From Anniella stebbinsi (Eukaryota; Chordata; Lepidosauria; Squamata; Anniellidae): a stretch of 64,000 nucleotides of DNA. The notes under the pieces were generated by a model, which saw only the letters and a program-made list of their open reading frames with translations, was not told the origin of the DNA and ran no database searches. The translations under genes were made by a program, and so were the position numbers. The stretch is from the NCBI GenBank assembly GCA_029215795.1, contig JARDYH010000004.1:213444517-213508516 (forward strand), written 5' to 3'. Position 1 is the first letter of the stretch. The number at the start of each line of letters is the position of its first letter. Of this stretch, positions 35,161-45,611 are shown piece after piece.

Positions 35161-35255
35161 TTTAAAAGTTCAAAAAGTTCAAAAACAGAGGCTTTGACAG
35201 CTGTCAAACCACACCCCCTCCCCCTCCCCCCTCTGTTAGCTGTTCAACTGCTACC

Positions 35256-35426
35256 CAATTGAGCAGATACAAAAGAGGGCAGGGCTCGTGCAGCTTTATG
35301 TGTTGTGATGAAGAGTGAATTTCATCAGGTGCTGCATGAATATAAATGACACCTGCTGAAATTCACTTTTCTGTACAACTGTTAAAGATACAGGAGCCCT
35401 GTCCTCCTTTCCGTATGGTCACCCTA
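35256..35426. mobile_element. Right half of the TAGG.TGACCATA MITE
   Basis: It contains GCATGAATATAAATGACACC, tgctgaaattcacttttctg and CAGGAGCCCTGTCCTCCTTT, and ends GTATGGTCACCCTA. This corresponds to the right arm of the complete copy at 24504-24785. Confidence 0.78.
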
Positions 35427-35447
35427 AAGAGAAGAATCCAACTCAAG

Positions 35448-35660
35448 TTACATTTGTGCAAGAGCAGTCACACAAACGGATGTGCATGACGCTTGTGCAA
35501 CCCGTTGTGCGACAGCTTGCATGTAACATTTGTGCAAGCCGTTCTGCAACCAGTTGCACTTTCTACCTGTGCAACCTACTGCGCAATTGCTTGCACAACT
35601 GGGTGTGCAAGTATAACGGGCCAACCATTTGTGCAACTGAAAGATTTGAATTGTAAATAG
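35448..35660. repeat. Cluster of TTGTGCAA octamers with ~38-bp spacing
   Basis: TTGTGCAA or its complement TTGCACAA occurs at 35454, 35493, 35530, 35591 and 35629, and the 7-mer TGTGCAA also at 35569 and 35604. Most spacings are 36-39 bp. This looks like a decayed tandem or palindromic repeat. TTGTGCAA is close to the C/EBP palindrome TTGCGCAA, which is only a similarity. Confidence 0.7.
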
Positions 35661-36589
35661 AGCTCTGCCAGCGCTATTTGAATTTGCAGAATGACACCGT
35701 TGGATACTGCCAATTGACACAATTTTATTATTTTAAATTTGATGCTTTGGGTGCTCTGTAGCAGTTATGGATGCAATTTCCACCCATATATATCACAGGT
35801 TGCTGCACTGCGGTATGTGTCTAGGGGCAAAAGCCCCCCCCCCAGACCTCCCCCAGTTCCCTATCCTGGATAAACACTGTTGTTATAACTCTATTTTTCA
35901 CCCATTCTACTGTCTATCCAGTGACACAACTTGGTTGTCTTTTACTGCTATCTATTAAGCCCTGATATGTTTTCTTCTGTAGACACATTTCATATTCAAA
36001 GCCACTGGGGTTCCGTGCGGTTCAGTTGTGCTTGTCCCCACTAGAAACATTAACAAATATTGCCAGGTTTAATTTATAGATGCAGTAAGAGCTCCTAAAT
36101 CACTGCAGTGTTTTCCACCCAGTCTTGTTCATCAAACTCCAAAATAATTTAGCAACTCCTTAATTAATTCCTAATTGACATCCTTGGGTCATTACGCCAA
36201 CACTTTCATTTGGCTGTGTACCAACAGACAGTAGCCTAGGGGCTATTTGGCTTATGAGAATTCTCCCAGGATGTCCAATAAAACTTTTCCTTTCCAAAGT
36301 AAAATTTGCAGCTGTTCTTGCTGCCAGTTATTGAACCGATTAACATCATGGTCCTGAACAAATATGCTTCAACATTCCCATTGACCTCAAAAGGAATTCA
36401 TTTCAAATAAGGGTGCAACTAGATGCAACAGCAGGAGATTCATAACAGAATCACCCACTTTTTAAAACAACCAATAGCCAAGGGTAAGGGGCTTTAAACA
36501 AGATAGAAACCCTGGGGGATGGGGGCTTAATCCTTTCGCCCTGTGCTATTTCCCTGATGAAAATCCCCTCTCTGAAGCAACGGAGGAGG

Positions 36590-37067
36590 GGGGGAACAAT
36601 CGTCAGTTGTGTTGCTTATTGTGTCGTCTGGAGGGCAGCACACAATGCACACACAACTGACAGTACGTTAATCAGGCACTTTAAACAACAGAGCAAAACA
36701 ACAGGCTTGCACGTTGTTTAGCCCGAAGCCCCGTTGTTTAAAGTGTTGTCCGAATTCAGCCCCCCCTCTCTCCGTGGACTATTCCGTTTTGGAATAGAGT
36801 TCTGATGCCTAGAGCAGCCAAAAAACCCCAGCCACTCTATGCAGCCGGCAGAACTCATGGTGCATGCTGGGATACGGCTGGGAGGACACATGGTGGAGAG
36901 GCTACAACCAAAATGGCCGTCGCAAGTTCCTTGCAGCCGGGGCGTTTGCCGGTTCTGAGCAGCGCCAGCTGCAGTGTGTCGTCTGTGGAGCTCCTCCTGC
37001 CTAACGCATGGTTAGTACGTTATTTACCCCTCTGTTGCTTAATATGTCGTCCGAACTGAGCCATTGT
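36590..37067. mobile_element. Complex MITE with GTCCGAATTCAGCC termini
   Basis: It has terminal-like copies of the family at 49983-50211: TTGCTTATTGTGTCGTCTGG (36610-36630), AGTGTTGTCCGAATTCAGCC (36740-36762) and TTGCTTAATATGTCGTCCGA (37037-37056). The middle 36800-37015 is CpG-richer and encodes nothing recognisable. Two elements are probably nested or fused. Confidence 0.5.
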
Positions 37068-37151
37068 GTGACTGTATGTTCTAGGAGTCAGTTTTCATCA
37101 TGAACATGGTGCAGGCAGAAAGGATTAAACATCCTAACAGTAAAACAATTC

Positions 37152-37640
37152 CCATAAGAAGAGTTGTGCTGGATCAGACCAAGAGTCCACCTAGTCCAGC
37201 ATTTTGTTCATACGGTGGCCAACCAGCAGACCACGGCAAGACATGAGTGCAACAGCACCCTCCCACCATGTTCCACAGGAACTGATGCACATAGGCATAG
37301 TGCTTCTGATACTGAAGGTAGCACATAGCCATGAGGACCAGTAGCCATGGATAGCCTTCTCCTGCATGAATTTGTCCACTCCCCTTTGAAAGCCATCCAA
37401 AGTGGTGGCCATTACTACATCTTTTGGAAATGAATCCCACAGTTTAACTATGTGCTGTGTGAAGAAGTACTTTCCTTTTTCTGTCTCGAATCTCCTACCA
37501 AAGAGCTTCATGGGATGACCCCATTGGGTTCTAGAATGAGGGGGGGGGAATGGTGAAGGCATCTCTTCCCCCCTCACACAATTTTTGCCAACCAGAAATG
37601 CCATGGAGAATTTATGGAGGCCATTTTTGGTCAACCCTAT
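37152..37640 (-). mobile_element. CR1-type LINE 3' UTR, copy 1
   Basis: In reverse orientation it reads, from its 3' end, CTTATGGG..; then CTGGATCAGACCAAGAGTCC, accctcccaccatgttccac, GTAGCACATAGCCATGAGGA, CATCCAAAGTGGTGGCCATT, and CTTCATGGGATGACCCCATT. Squamate and other sauropsid CR1 3' regions carry this text. Related copies are at 42706-42945, 46580-46834 and 57830-57960. Confidence 0.72.
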
Positions 37641-37867
37641 TATAAACCCTCTAGGTCAGGACTGCCTTCACTTTTATGTTCTGGAACACATACCTTGGTG
37701 CTCAATGTAGCGAGGGCGGTGTCGGGATCAGCATTGTTGGACACCTGAAAAAGCCCATCATCCTGGCAAAAGGCCCACACCATGCAGAGCCCTCTGGCCT
37801 CTGCTGCTTCTTTTCTTTCTTGCACTTGCTGCTTGCTTGCTTGTCATTTCCCAGAGGGAGAGAGCGA

Positions 37868-38026
37868 TGACCACATGGAAAGGAGGACAGGGCTCCTGTA
37901 TCTTTCACAGTTGTATGGAAAAGAGAATTTCAGCAGGTGTCATTTGTATACATGCAGCACCTGGTGAAATTCCCTCTTCATCACAACAGTTAAAGTTGAG
38001 CCCTGTCCTCCTTTCCATAGGGTCAC
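37868..38026. mobile_element. Short copy of the TAGG.TGACCATA MITE
   Basis: Left arm TGACCACATGGAAAGGAGGA then cagggctcctgtatctttca; right arm GAGCCCTGTCCTCCTTTCCA then tagggtcaccctaa. It has a shorter middle than 24504-24785 because of internal deletion. Confidence 0.75.
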
Positions 38027-38132
38027 CCTAAATGGAAAGAGAGGTGAAAAAAGCAGTAGCAAAAGCCACTGCTCATATTGACATCTCCCTAGTGGTGGCA
38101 GTGAGTCCACAAGAAAGAGGTTGCTTTACCTC

Positions 38133-38175
38133 TCCTCCTCCTCCTTTCTTCCTCCTCCTCCTCCTCCTCCTCCTC
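38133..38175 (+). repeat. (CCT)n microsatellite
   Basis: This is an imperfect CTC run of more than ten units. Confidence 0.9.
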
Positions 38176-38859
38176 TTTACTTGCTAACCCATCTCAGAAG
38201 GGAGAAGGCCAGAGAGCAAGCAACACCAACCAAGAGGAGAAGCAGCCACCCCCAATTTACCATTTGTCTTAAAGGAAAGAGAACTCCCAAGGGAAAGCAG
38301 TGAGGAGGAGGAGGAATTCCCCCTGAAACTCGCTGAAGCGCCACCTGAACCAAGAGCCGGCCCTGCAGAGTAGCAGAATCACACCACCCTAAAAGGCTAA
38401 AGGGATTAGTGAGCATGGCAATTGTAATGCTTCTTATTGTCCCCCCAAAGCAGAAAATGCTTTAAGGTTGAGGGACAGAAGCTCAGGCCCATGGTCAAAA
38501 TCCAGATCTCTGAGAGTCCCCTTTCCCTGACCCCACCCCTTCTCCCCAACTACCAATCATCTGGTGGCTTTCCAACTTTTGTGCAGTTCCCCCCATTCTA
38601 AAAGGTTTAACTACCTCTCCTAAGGCCCCACCCCTTTTCCCTTTGGGCCCACCCACCACTGGAATGCAACTCCCCAATAGCTTCTCTGAAATGGAATTTG
38701 GCTCGCAGGCTGAAAGAGGTTTTATGCCCGAGCCTTACAGAACTTAAACATTTTTTATGACTCTTTTTGTGATCTATCAACAAGGAATCCATGGGTTTGT
38801 TGGAATGGAATACAGAAGCCTTAAAATGTGGCATTTCTAAACACCTGGCAGAAGAATAA

Positions 38860-38965
38860 CCCAGGGACCTTAATTATTTCACTGGCATTTTACACTGCCA
38901 GCTCATAATCATGTCTTATTAAATGGCCACAGTGCCACAACATTAAACTTTCAACCAAGGAAAAC
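38860..38965. other. Unique stretch, candidate conserved noncoding element
   Basis: GACCTTAATTATTTCACTGG and ctcataatcatgtcttatta occur in a repeat-free segment. It is short and unsupported beyond its composition. Confidence 0.25.
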
Positions 38966-40639
38966 CCTAGATCCATTTAATACTTTTATTATTATGATTA
39001 TTCAAAATGGCATAAAGAGCAATAAAAAGTTTATGTAACAGTTTTACAGGCAAACCAGAACCATGGCTACAAATCCAAAACTTGGATACATACACAGGTT
39101 AAGATCAGCTGCAACTGTGAATACACATGCATTGCATTGGGTTCAATTATGCTTATGGCTTCATTTCCCCCCCTATTGCATGATATGCTCTAAGTAGATC
39201 GTGAACATCAGAAGGTACTATATTTAATTATTGTCTATGTAATCTAACCTACTGCAATGTAAAAAAAAGAATGATTCACCTGACTTAAGAGTTTAGAATC
39301 TATGATTTAAAACAATACCAGAAAAGGACAGCCAAAAACCTCCTTTGCAACATTCCTACTACAAGCAGAATTATTGTTACTTCACTGTTATTATTCAACT
39401 TTATTTATATTTATATACCACAGGGCCCCTCTACTACCACATGTGCTGTATGAAGTACAGCAAAACCTTTTGCAAGAAAAAGACAACTGTACCAAAATCA
39501 GCAAAATCAGAAGGAACTATCAGTGATGTTGGGACAAGATCCCAGATAGAGATTTCTTCGTCATTGGTGGACATCTTTGCAACATGGGGCTCTAAGGGAG
39601 TCAATGGAAATGGACATGCTCAATAGGACTTACTTCTGAGTGGATATATATAGGTTTGCAGTGCATAGCTTAATTAAACCCTTGGGAAATTCAGTAGTTT
39701 TACAACTGGAGAACTTCTCTGTTGAATCTATCCCTTTCATCATTCCCTTTAACAGTGGTCAGGGTCAGCGATAGATGGGGGAAAATATGATTTTCTAAGA
39801 TGAGAATGAGCCGCGACAGGTCTTCAGTTCATTTTCTCCCCCTCTCTCTTTTCCATGCACATGATGAGATCAAAATCTCCTGCTTTCAATTTCAAACTAA
39901 GTACAGTTCCCCATTACCTACCAACTTGGGGAACAAATCTGCCTTGCAGGACAATGGGCCGCAAAGTAGATTCCTTCAACATTTCCTGCGGGAATCTCGC
40001 AGGCAGTTTTACTTCTTCTTAAGAGCCTAAGAGACAGACCCTATATTACTCCTGCCCCTTGTGGGTCTAATTCCTTCCATTTTCCTGCGATCCCTACCTG
40101 TTCCGGCAGCTAGAAAAGGACTTAACTGTGTGCAGTTCACTCTATTTAATCTTAATTCATTTTGGGAAACACTAAAGCTTTTTTTTACTTGGAAACTTGA
40201 TGGGACAGTTATTGAGTTCTTGCTGTGTATAACTGATGCCACTCTTACACATGCCAATTCCTCCAATTAACCTTTTCTTTCATCACTGAAGATGAAGACC
40301 TTCATTTATACACGTAGAGTTCAGAAATCAATGTTGTGCATTAAACAAGACATATTTAAATACAAGAGGGGGAAAGGAAACCCACCCCAGGAACAAACAA
40401 GGTTAAATTAATGTTGCTTCTTTGCATACACATTTGATGGGTTTCTGTCATATAAAAGCAGTAACCTACCATACAAAGCTGTCACAGTTATTCCTTTTGT
40501 GCATGCAAAGCATTTAAGCTTTTAATTTATGTAGTGTAATAAACAGGCACCCCCTAAGGCAGATCATGTCTGTTATATCAGGCTCAGTTTTAAGCAACTC
40601 AGTACTGACAGACTGTGGGAAGTATTAAAAGACTCAGAG
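38966..40639. other. Intron, mostly unrecognised
   Basis: At 39598-39660 AGGACTTACTTCTGAGTGGA is a fragment of a common interspersed repeat. No exon was recognised elsewhere in this interval. Confidence 0.45.
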
Positions 40640-40745
40640 TAAATATTTAGCACTTCTATGCAACAGCATTTCCCACGTTCAAAGTACTTTATAAACATTA
40701 GCTTGTTAATTCCTCGCAGCAGCCCTGCAAGGCAGGTAAACATAA
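40640..40745 (-). mobile_element. SINE core fragment (MIR/CORE-like or Sauria-like)
   Basis: CAAAGTACTTTATAAACATT then aattcctcgcagcagccctg and caaggcaggtaaac is the reverse complement of the pattern CCTACCTCACAGGGTTGTTG..GAGGA. This pattern is shared by CORE-type SINEs and by the body of the Sauria SINE at 11599. It is too short to separate them. Confidence 0.45.
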
Positions 40746-41109
40746 AAACAAAACAAAACAGGCTATTCATTGAAATGTTATTGAAGAAGAAGAAAAAGCA
40801 TATAAAAGCTATCAACAGGGTTTCTGTTTAGAACAAGGAAACACTAATTTGAAGCAAAAAAACAAAAACAAAACCCTTCTTCCTTGGTCCACATCACCAC
40901 TCCTTTTGCAGAAAGTCCCAGAATTACATTGTCAAGAAGAGCTCTACCACCACAGTGACTCCTGTGCTAAAAAAGAAGAAAACACTCCTAAGCCTGCAAA
41001 TAGTAAACCCTCCAATTTTTAAAAAGAATTCCCTTGAAATTACCAGAGCAGCTTACAAAGATCACAAATAAGACAGTCCCTGCCTTCAGACGTACAGTCA
41101 TTTTGGGAA

Positions 41110-41330
41110 TATAGAAAGCAGCCTCATGCAACTCAGACTCCTTGTCTATCTAACCCAGTACTTTCTAATTGGGCTGGTCATGGCTCTCCATGGTCCCAGC
41201 CAGAGTTGCTTCCCATTTGAGCCTTTCAACTGAAAATGCCAGAAATGGAACCTGGGACATTCTTCATGCAAAGCACGAGCTCCATCACTGAGGTGCAAAC
41301 CTTCCTCTCTATGGTCCCTCCACTCATCCA
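41110..41330 (-). mobile_element. tRNA-Ala-like SINE, reverse orientation
   Basis: The minus strand has a head CACCTCAGTGATGGAGCTCG, tgctttgcatgaagaatgtc, CCCAGGTTCCATTTCTGGCA (B-box-like). The body ends near 41110 with GCAACTCAGACTCCTTGTCT in the plus strand, the complement of the SINE tail GACT..GTATAAGGCAGCTTCC. Confidence 0.72.
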
Positions 41331-42705
41331 ACATGTTTCAAGGTGGTGAAGATCTTCATCAGAAAATTCTAACGTTTTCTAATGCAAATGGAAACAAGCA
41401 GAAGGGCTCATTCCTGGAACAGAATTGTTCAGCGGAGCTACGAGAAGGAATAACAATTTCAGCTTGTTTCTGAGGTTACAACGGGAAGCACTAGCTTCCT
41501 GTTGCACCAGTGGTGAGTCCAGCTGGCACAATATACTCAGTAGAGATGCAACAGCAACACTGGAGACTGCCCCTTATCTTGAGATATTAATATCTGTCTA
41601 CATAACCAAGGAATTTCAGACTGCTTCTAGTATGCCCCTGCCTCTGTGAAGAAACTGACATTTTGTGAGGTAAAAGTTTAATGTGTTCAACTGTTACATT
41701 TTGTTTCAATGACTGAAGACAAAGGGGTCAACAGTAGAAGGGGGAAATATGTGTCTTTTACTAAAAGTACGTGCCTGAGGAATTATACCTTGTAAATATG
41801 TGTTCTGGTGGAGTAGCAGTTACTATTACCAATGAGAAGTGAACATGAAGCCAAGTTTCAGTCTTATATATAGGAAGGTTGGATCAAGATTGGTACCATC
41901 TGATTAGAAAATAGCTGAACATCCTAAAAATGCCTATTGGTGCGATAGATGGTGCGATAGAATGTTGGCCACATCAAAGCTGATTGGCTGAAGGGTTCAG
42001 ACTAGAGCTGTTGAGAGGCATCCAAGGTGAGTTCTGTCTGGAGAAGGTTTGTCTGAGGGAGATCGCCTGAGAGTGTCACCAAAGAAGAGTGACAATGGAA
42101 GACTCACTTCAGAAGAGCTCGAGAGGACAGAACTGTGATAGCTGAAGAAGACAGTACTGTGATAGCAACTAGACTGAGAAGCCAAGCTGGAAGTGGTAAG
42201 GCAGAAAAAAACTCAGTCGGTGTGGACAGGAAGGCACAAAAGCAGCCTTCAGGAGGAGCTGGATCTGTGTGACAGTTGGTGGAGGTCTGAAGACAGACCA
42301 GCTGCTGAACCAGATTGAAAACTTCAAGGAGTCTGATAACCCATCCTTTACTGGAATAGCAAACCCTCATTGCCAGACCTGTGTGTTAAATGGAGTAAAT
42401 CCTGATAGGAAAATTGGCTTAAATTTGGTTAGGGTTAGGAAAAGTATCATTTATAACATGATTAATGGTAATAGTAACAATATAGATGTCCTGATTAAAA
42501 ATAACAATGTAACAACTTCACGTATACTGTTGCATGCGAATCACAATGGTGTGTTCTCTCAAGTCATGATAACTACAGTTGAATATTCATTATTTATAAG
42601 GTTCCCCACAATCTGGCTATTTGGAAGGAATCAAAATTACACAGGTTATTAAACTAAGGGTGAAGTATAATCAATTAGTGGGGGGGGGGAATAAACAAGA
42701 ATTAA
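41331..42705. other. Intron sequence, nothing recognised
   Basis: A plus-strand frame of 127 codons at 42269-42652 shows no recognised domain and lacks splice or promoter context. No repeat family was identified. Confidence 0.4.
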
Positions 42706-42945
42706 ACATAAGAACATAAGAAGAGCCATGCTGGATCAGACCAAGGGTCCACCTTGCCCAGCACTGTTCACACAGTGACCAACCAGCTGCCGACCAAAGA
42801 CCCACAAGCAGGACAAGAGTGCAACAGCACCCTCCCATCCATGTTCCCAAGCAACTAGTGTATACAGGCTAACTGCCTCTGATAGTGGAAGTTGCACTTA
42901 GCCATTAGGACTAGAAGCCATTGATAGCCTTCTCATCCAGGAAAT
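42706..42945 (-). mobile_element. CR1-type LINE 3' UTR, copy 2
   Basis: It begins AACATAAGAACATAAGAAGA (reverse of the terminal TTCTTATG repeats), then CTGGATCAGACCAAGGGTCC, cagtgaccaaccagctgccg and CCTCCCATCCATGTTCCCAA. The text parallels 37152-37640 and the reverse complement of 46580-46834. Confidence 0.8.
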
Positions 42946-43239
42946 GAAATGGGAGAGTGTGAGAAAGAAATGTATGTGATATTATTTCCCCCACCCTCCC
43001 ATTAAAACATGAATGGAAAGAGCGAGAGGAAAAGATTAAGCACCATGCCAACATTTACAAATAAAAAATAAAAAATAAAGTGACATTAATATCTTTGATG
43101 GCCTTTCAAGGTGCACCCTGTAAGTACTGGGCATTAAAAGCATCTGGAAAGCCAATGAGCCTCCAGTTTCTGGGCAATTGAGATTCTTGTACATATGTTA
43201 AAGAAAAAGAAAAAGTCCCCCCTCCATTTAATAATTGGC

Positions 43240-43395
43240 CTTATCAAGTGATCCATATAAAAATGACTTGATTGCCAGTAATAACATCATTATGAATGGC
43301 ATTAAGTAAGAAATCAGCATCTGGAAAGAATGATCTCTTGCATGATACTGGCTAGAGGCAATTTGAACCATTAAATGGCTAAATATATTACCTTC
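43240..43395. other. Unique stretch beside the CCSER1 exon, candidate conserved noncoding element
   Basis: GACTTGATTGCCAGTAATAA, catcattatgaatggcatta and CCATTAAATGGCTAAATATA occur about 120-275 bp downstream (in gene sense) of the exon donor at 43511. Its lack of repeat features and closeness to the exon make a splicing or enhancer role possible but unproven. Confidence 0.35.
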
Positions 43396-43515
43396 TCTTC
43401 ATTTCTTTTTTTTCCCCTAGCAAGTATCTTTACTACTCACTTCCTGTTTAGGAAAAAAAAGGTTCATGAAAAAAGAATACTCAAGTTTTAAATAGAGTGT
43501 TTTTGCCTAGCTTAC

Positions 43516-43609
43516 CAGAACGTCGATGATGATGCTCTTCTAGGAATTCCAGGTCAAGCATGAGGTCATCTTCATCCAGGTCACAGGAGCCCAAGTTGTT
43601 CAAAACATC
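43516..43609 (-). CDS. CCSER1: CCSER1 internal exon (94 nt), upstream of the two exons seen
   Basis: This is a coding exon of coiled-coil serine-rich protein 1 (CCSER1/FAM190A). On the minus strand it is preceded by an AG acceptor (gccacag at 43610-43616) and followed by a GTAAG donor (43511-43515). It begins on a codon boundary and holds 31 codons plus one base. The peptide starts DVLNNLGSCDLDEDDLMLDL and continues EFLEEHHHRRS; it is rich in Asp and Glu and has no internal stop. I recall the same acidic segment, with small differences, in human CCSER1. The last base G completes a Val codon with the exon at 2143-2260. CCSER1 has been linked to normal cell division and in humans lies in a fragile region; its biochemical role is poorly known. 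The paralogue CCSER2 is the main alternative, but the downstream exon also fits CCSER1. The next upstream exon was not seen in 43610-64000. Confidence 0.88.
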
Positions 43610-44151
43610 CTGTGGCATGCCAACAAAATAATAGTTTAGGAAGGAAGAAACTGAATTTGGAGAAGAAAATTGATCAATCAGACATTTGTGTTGGGATTAA
43701 TGTGAGATGTGTGGAAAATATGCTTAAGCATCAGTAACTGGGCAGAAATATGAAGCAAATGGGGAACGTATCTAAAATAGCATAGACAGGGTGCTTTCAA
43801 CATTACCCCATCAATATACATTAACTGTACATGGAACTCATGCATCTTAACCAAACAATGTATAAAATCCTTCGCATGAATTGATAGGAGACTATTAAAT
43901 TTCAAGAAGAGCTGTGCTCGATCAGACAAAATTAATCCAACATAATTCACATTAATCCAATATTAATCCTACTTAAGGTAGACCCATTGAAATGAAAGGA
44001 ATTTATTAGACTAACACTGGATTCAGCACATTGCATACAACCCAAAAAATCCATCTAGTTTTGCATACTGTTTTCAGTGGTAGCCATCCATCCAGGAAAT
44101 GCACCGTACAACTCAGATTCACATTTAAGGCCTGAAAAAAACACATTAGGC

Positions 44152-44290
44152 CTGTTCAGAAGACACCTTAAACCCTGCTGGTTAAGGCTTTTGGTTAAAC
44201 AGCAGCAGAGTTGAAGTTGTCTTGTGCAATGCATTTTGCTAAACCCTGTTCGCTCACTAACCACAGTCAGACCATCTGCAGCAGGGTTAG
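44152..44290. mobile_element. MITE fragment, GGCCTGTTCAGA family
   Basis: GGCCTGTTCAGAAGACACCT, taaaccctgctggttaaggc and GGTTAAACAGCAGC are relatives of the element split at 3588/5431 and of the copy reaching the window end at 63843. Confidence 0.6.
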
Positions 44291-44553
44291 CAGCTCAGGA
44301 TGTACAGCGATGACCTAGAGACGACCCTAGGATAACTGCATGATGTACATATGGCCAAGGTCTTTAGCAGAAAAACATAGCATTCTGCATATCAACAAAA
44401 GCAGCATTTGCTTCCACTGCTCCCTCCTTCTTTGGGGAAGAGGGAAGGAGTAGGGGAAGTAGCTGCTACACAGGGTTTTTCAAATATTTCTGCCAGATCT
44501 AGCATCAAGCACCTTCAAGGCAAGTGGCAGGCAATCAACCCTCCCTTCTATGG

Positions 44554-44606
44554 GCTTGATGAATCAATGGTCTGACTCAGTCTAAGGCAGCTTCACATGG
44601 TCATAA
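44554..44606 (+). mobile_element. tRNA-Ala-like SINE 3' tail
   Basis: GCTTGATGAATCAATGGTCT then gactcagtctaaggcagctt matches the SINE tail also seen at 58690-58735. Confidence 0.55.
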
Positions 44607-44625
44607 CCTTATTTTCCAGCATCAC

Positions 44626-45065
44626 TAAAGGAGCAATCTTATGACCTCTAGACACAGTGGGGAGGCATAGGATAGTTCAGATTCCTGGATCCGAGGTTGG
44701 AGATAGTACTCTGACCTTGGTCCCAGGAAACCGAGCTCCCTGCCACACACCCTTCCCCTCACAGCTGAAGAGGAGAAACACCCCAGCTACCTCTCTGAGG
44801 TCACAAAAGCAACCTTGGAGAGGAGGTACAGGGAGCATTCCTGTGAGTGGGTAACGGAGGGGGAACTGACTAGCATGCACCATATTCTGAGGCCTCTCCT
44901 GCTTCTTCTCCCCACCTCTGATGATACATCAGCTAGATGGGCGAAAAAGCCCATTTAGCTGACATGCAGAGCAGGAGGCATGGCAGGGGCAATGTTCATC
45001 TCTGCCACGTTTCCCGATCTACACTGGATACTCGTAAGCCTCTGAGTTCAGAAGAGGCTTATGAT
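44626..45065. mobile_element. GCAATCCTATGG MITE, left part
   Basis: It starts TAAAGGAGCAATCTTATGAC and carries the interior shared with 12780-13248 (GGGCGAAAAAGCCCATTTAG, tctgagttcagaagaggctt). It is interrupted by a second MITE at 45066; its right end continues at 45620-45642 (TGGCAAGGATTACGCCCTT). Confidence 0.7.
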
Positions 45066-45611
45066 TAGTGTTGTGCTGAAAATTCCGACCATTCCATTTT
45101 CAGCATTTCGTGGTGGTGGTGGGGAACCAAAAGGGGGAGAGGTGAAAATTTCTGAGAATTTTCTCCTTGGGGATGGGATCTGGTTTTCCACATACCTTTT
45201 TAAATGTAGCCAGTTGTTAAGTGGTCTACATTCTTTCTTTTTTTAAAAAAAAAATTAAAACACCCCCAGCATTTTCAGTAGCCCAGGAGTGCTTACTGGA
45301 TACTTATTGGAGAGGGAGAAGTCACATGATCTCCAATAGGCTAAGAATTAAGAACTGTTGAGCTCATCCAAATGCTGGAGGAAGGGGGAGGGTGTTTAAA
45401 AAAACAAAACTAAAAAAGAAGTAGAAGAAGAAAGCCCCTCAGCAATCGCCTACACTTCAAAAAAAGGTATGTGGAAATTCTGTCCCCTTCCCCAAGGAGT
45501 AAATTCTCCAAATTTCCCCCCTTGCTGCACAAGAGGCAGAAAAAGCAATGGCTTTTTTGCAGGGAGAGAGAAAGTTCCTGAAAATAGGAGGCAGGTTTCG
45601 GCCCATCACTA
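45066..45611. mobile_element. hAT-like MITE with 8-bp target duplication, nested in another MITE
   Basis: The ends TAGTGTTGTGCTGAAAATTC and gaggcaggtttcggcccatcacta are inverted (TAGTG.TG.GC.GAAA). Longer inverted arms occur inside: GAGAATTTTCTCCTTGGGGA at about 45154 against the reverse of ccttccccaaggagtaaattctcc at 45485-45508. CTTATGAT directly flanks both ends (45058-45065 and 45612-45619). It is noncoding. Confidence 0.9.

Larger units (their letters stand above)
2261..43515 (-). other. CCSER1: Complete CCSER1 intron (41,255 bp)
   Basis: The two CCSER1 exons join in frame and reproduce the order of the known protein, so the DNA between them is read as a single intron. Its minus-strand ends are GTAAG (43511-43515) and TTTTGCAG (ending at 2261). 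Most of what can be recognised inside is transposon-derived: L2, L1 and CR1 LINEs, two SINE families and many MITEs. No additional exon was recognised, although a lineage-specific or noncoding exon cannot be excluded by reading alone. Confidence 0.8.

Noticed and set aside
35448..35660. CRISPR-like array
   Set aside because: The roughly 38-bp spacing superficially suggests repeats and spacers, but only the octamer is constant, and the organism is a vertebrate.
42269..42652. 127-codon plus-strand frame near 42.3 kb
   Set aside because: Composition and lack of motifs suggest chance, and it lies on the strand opposite the host gene.
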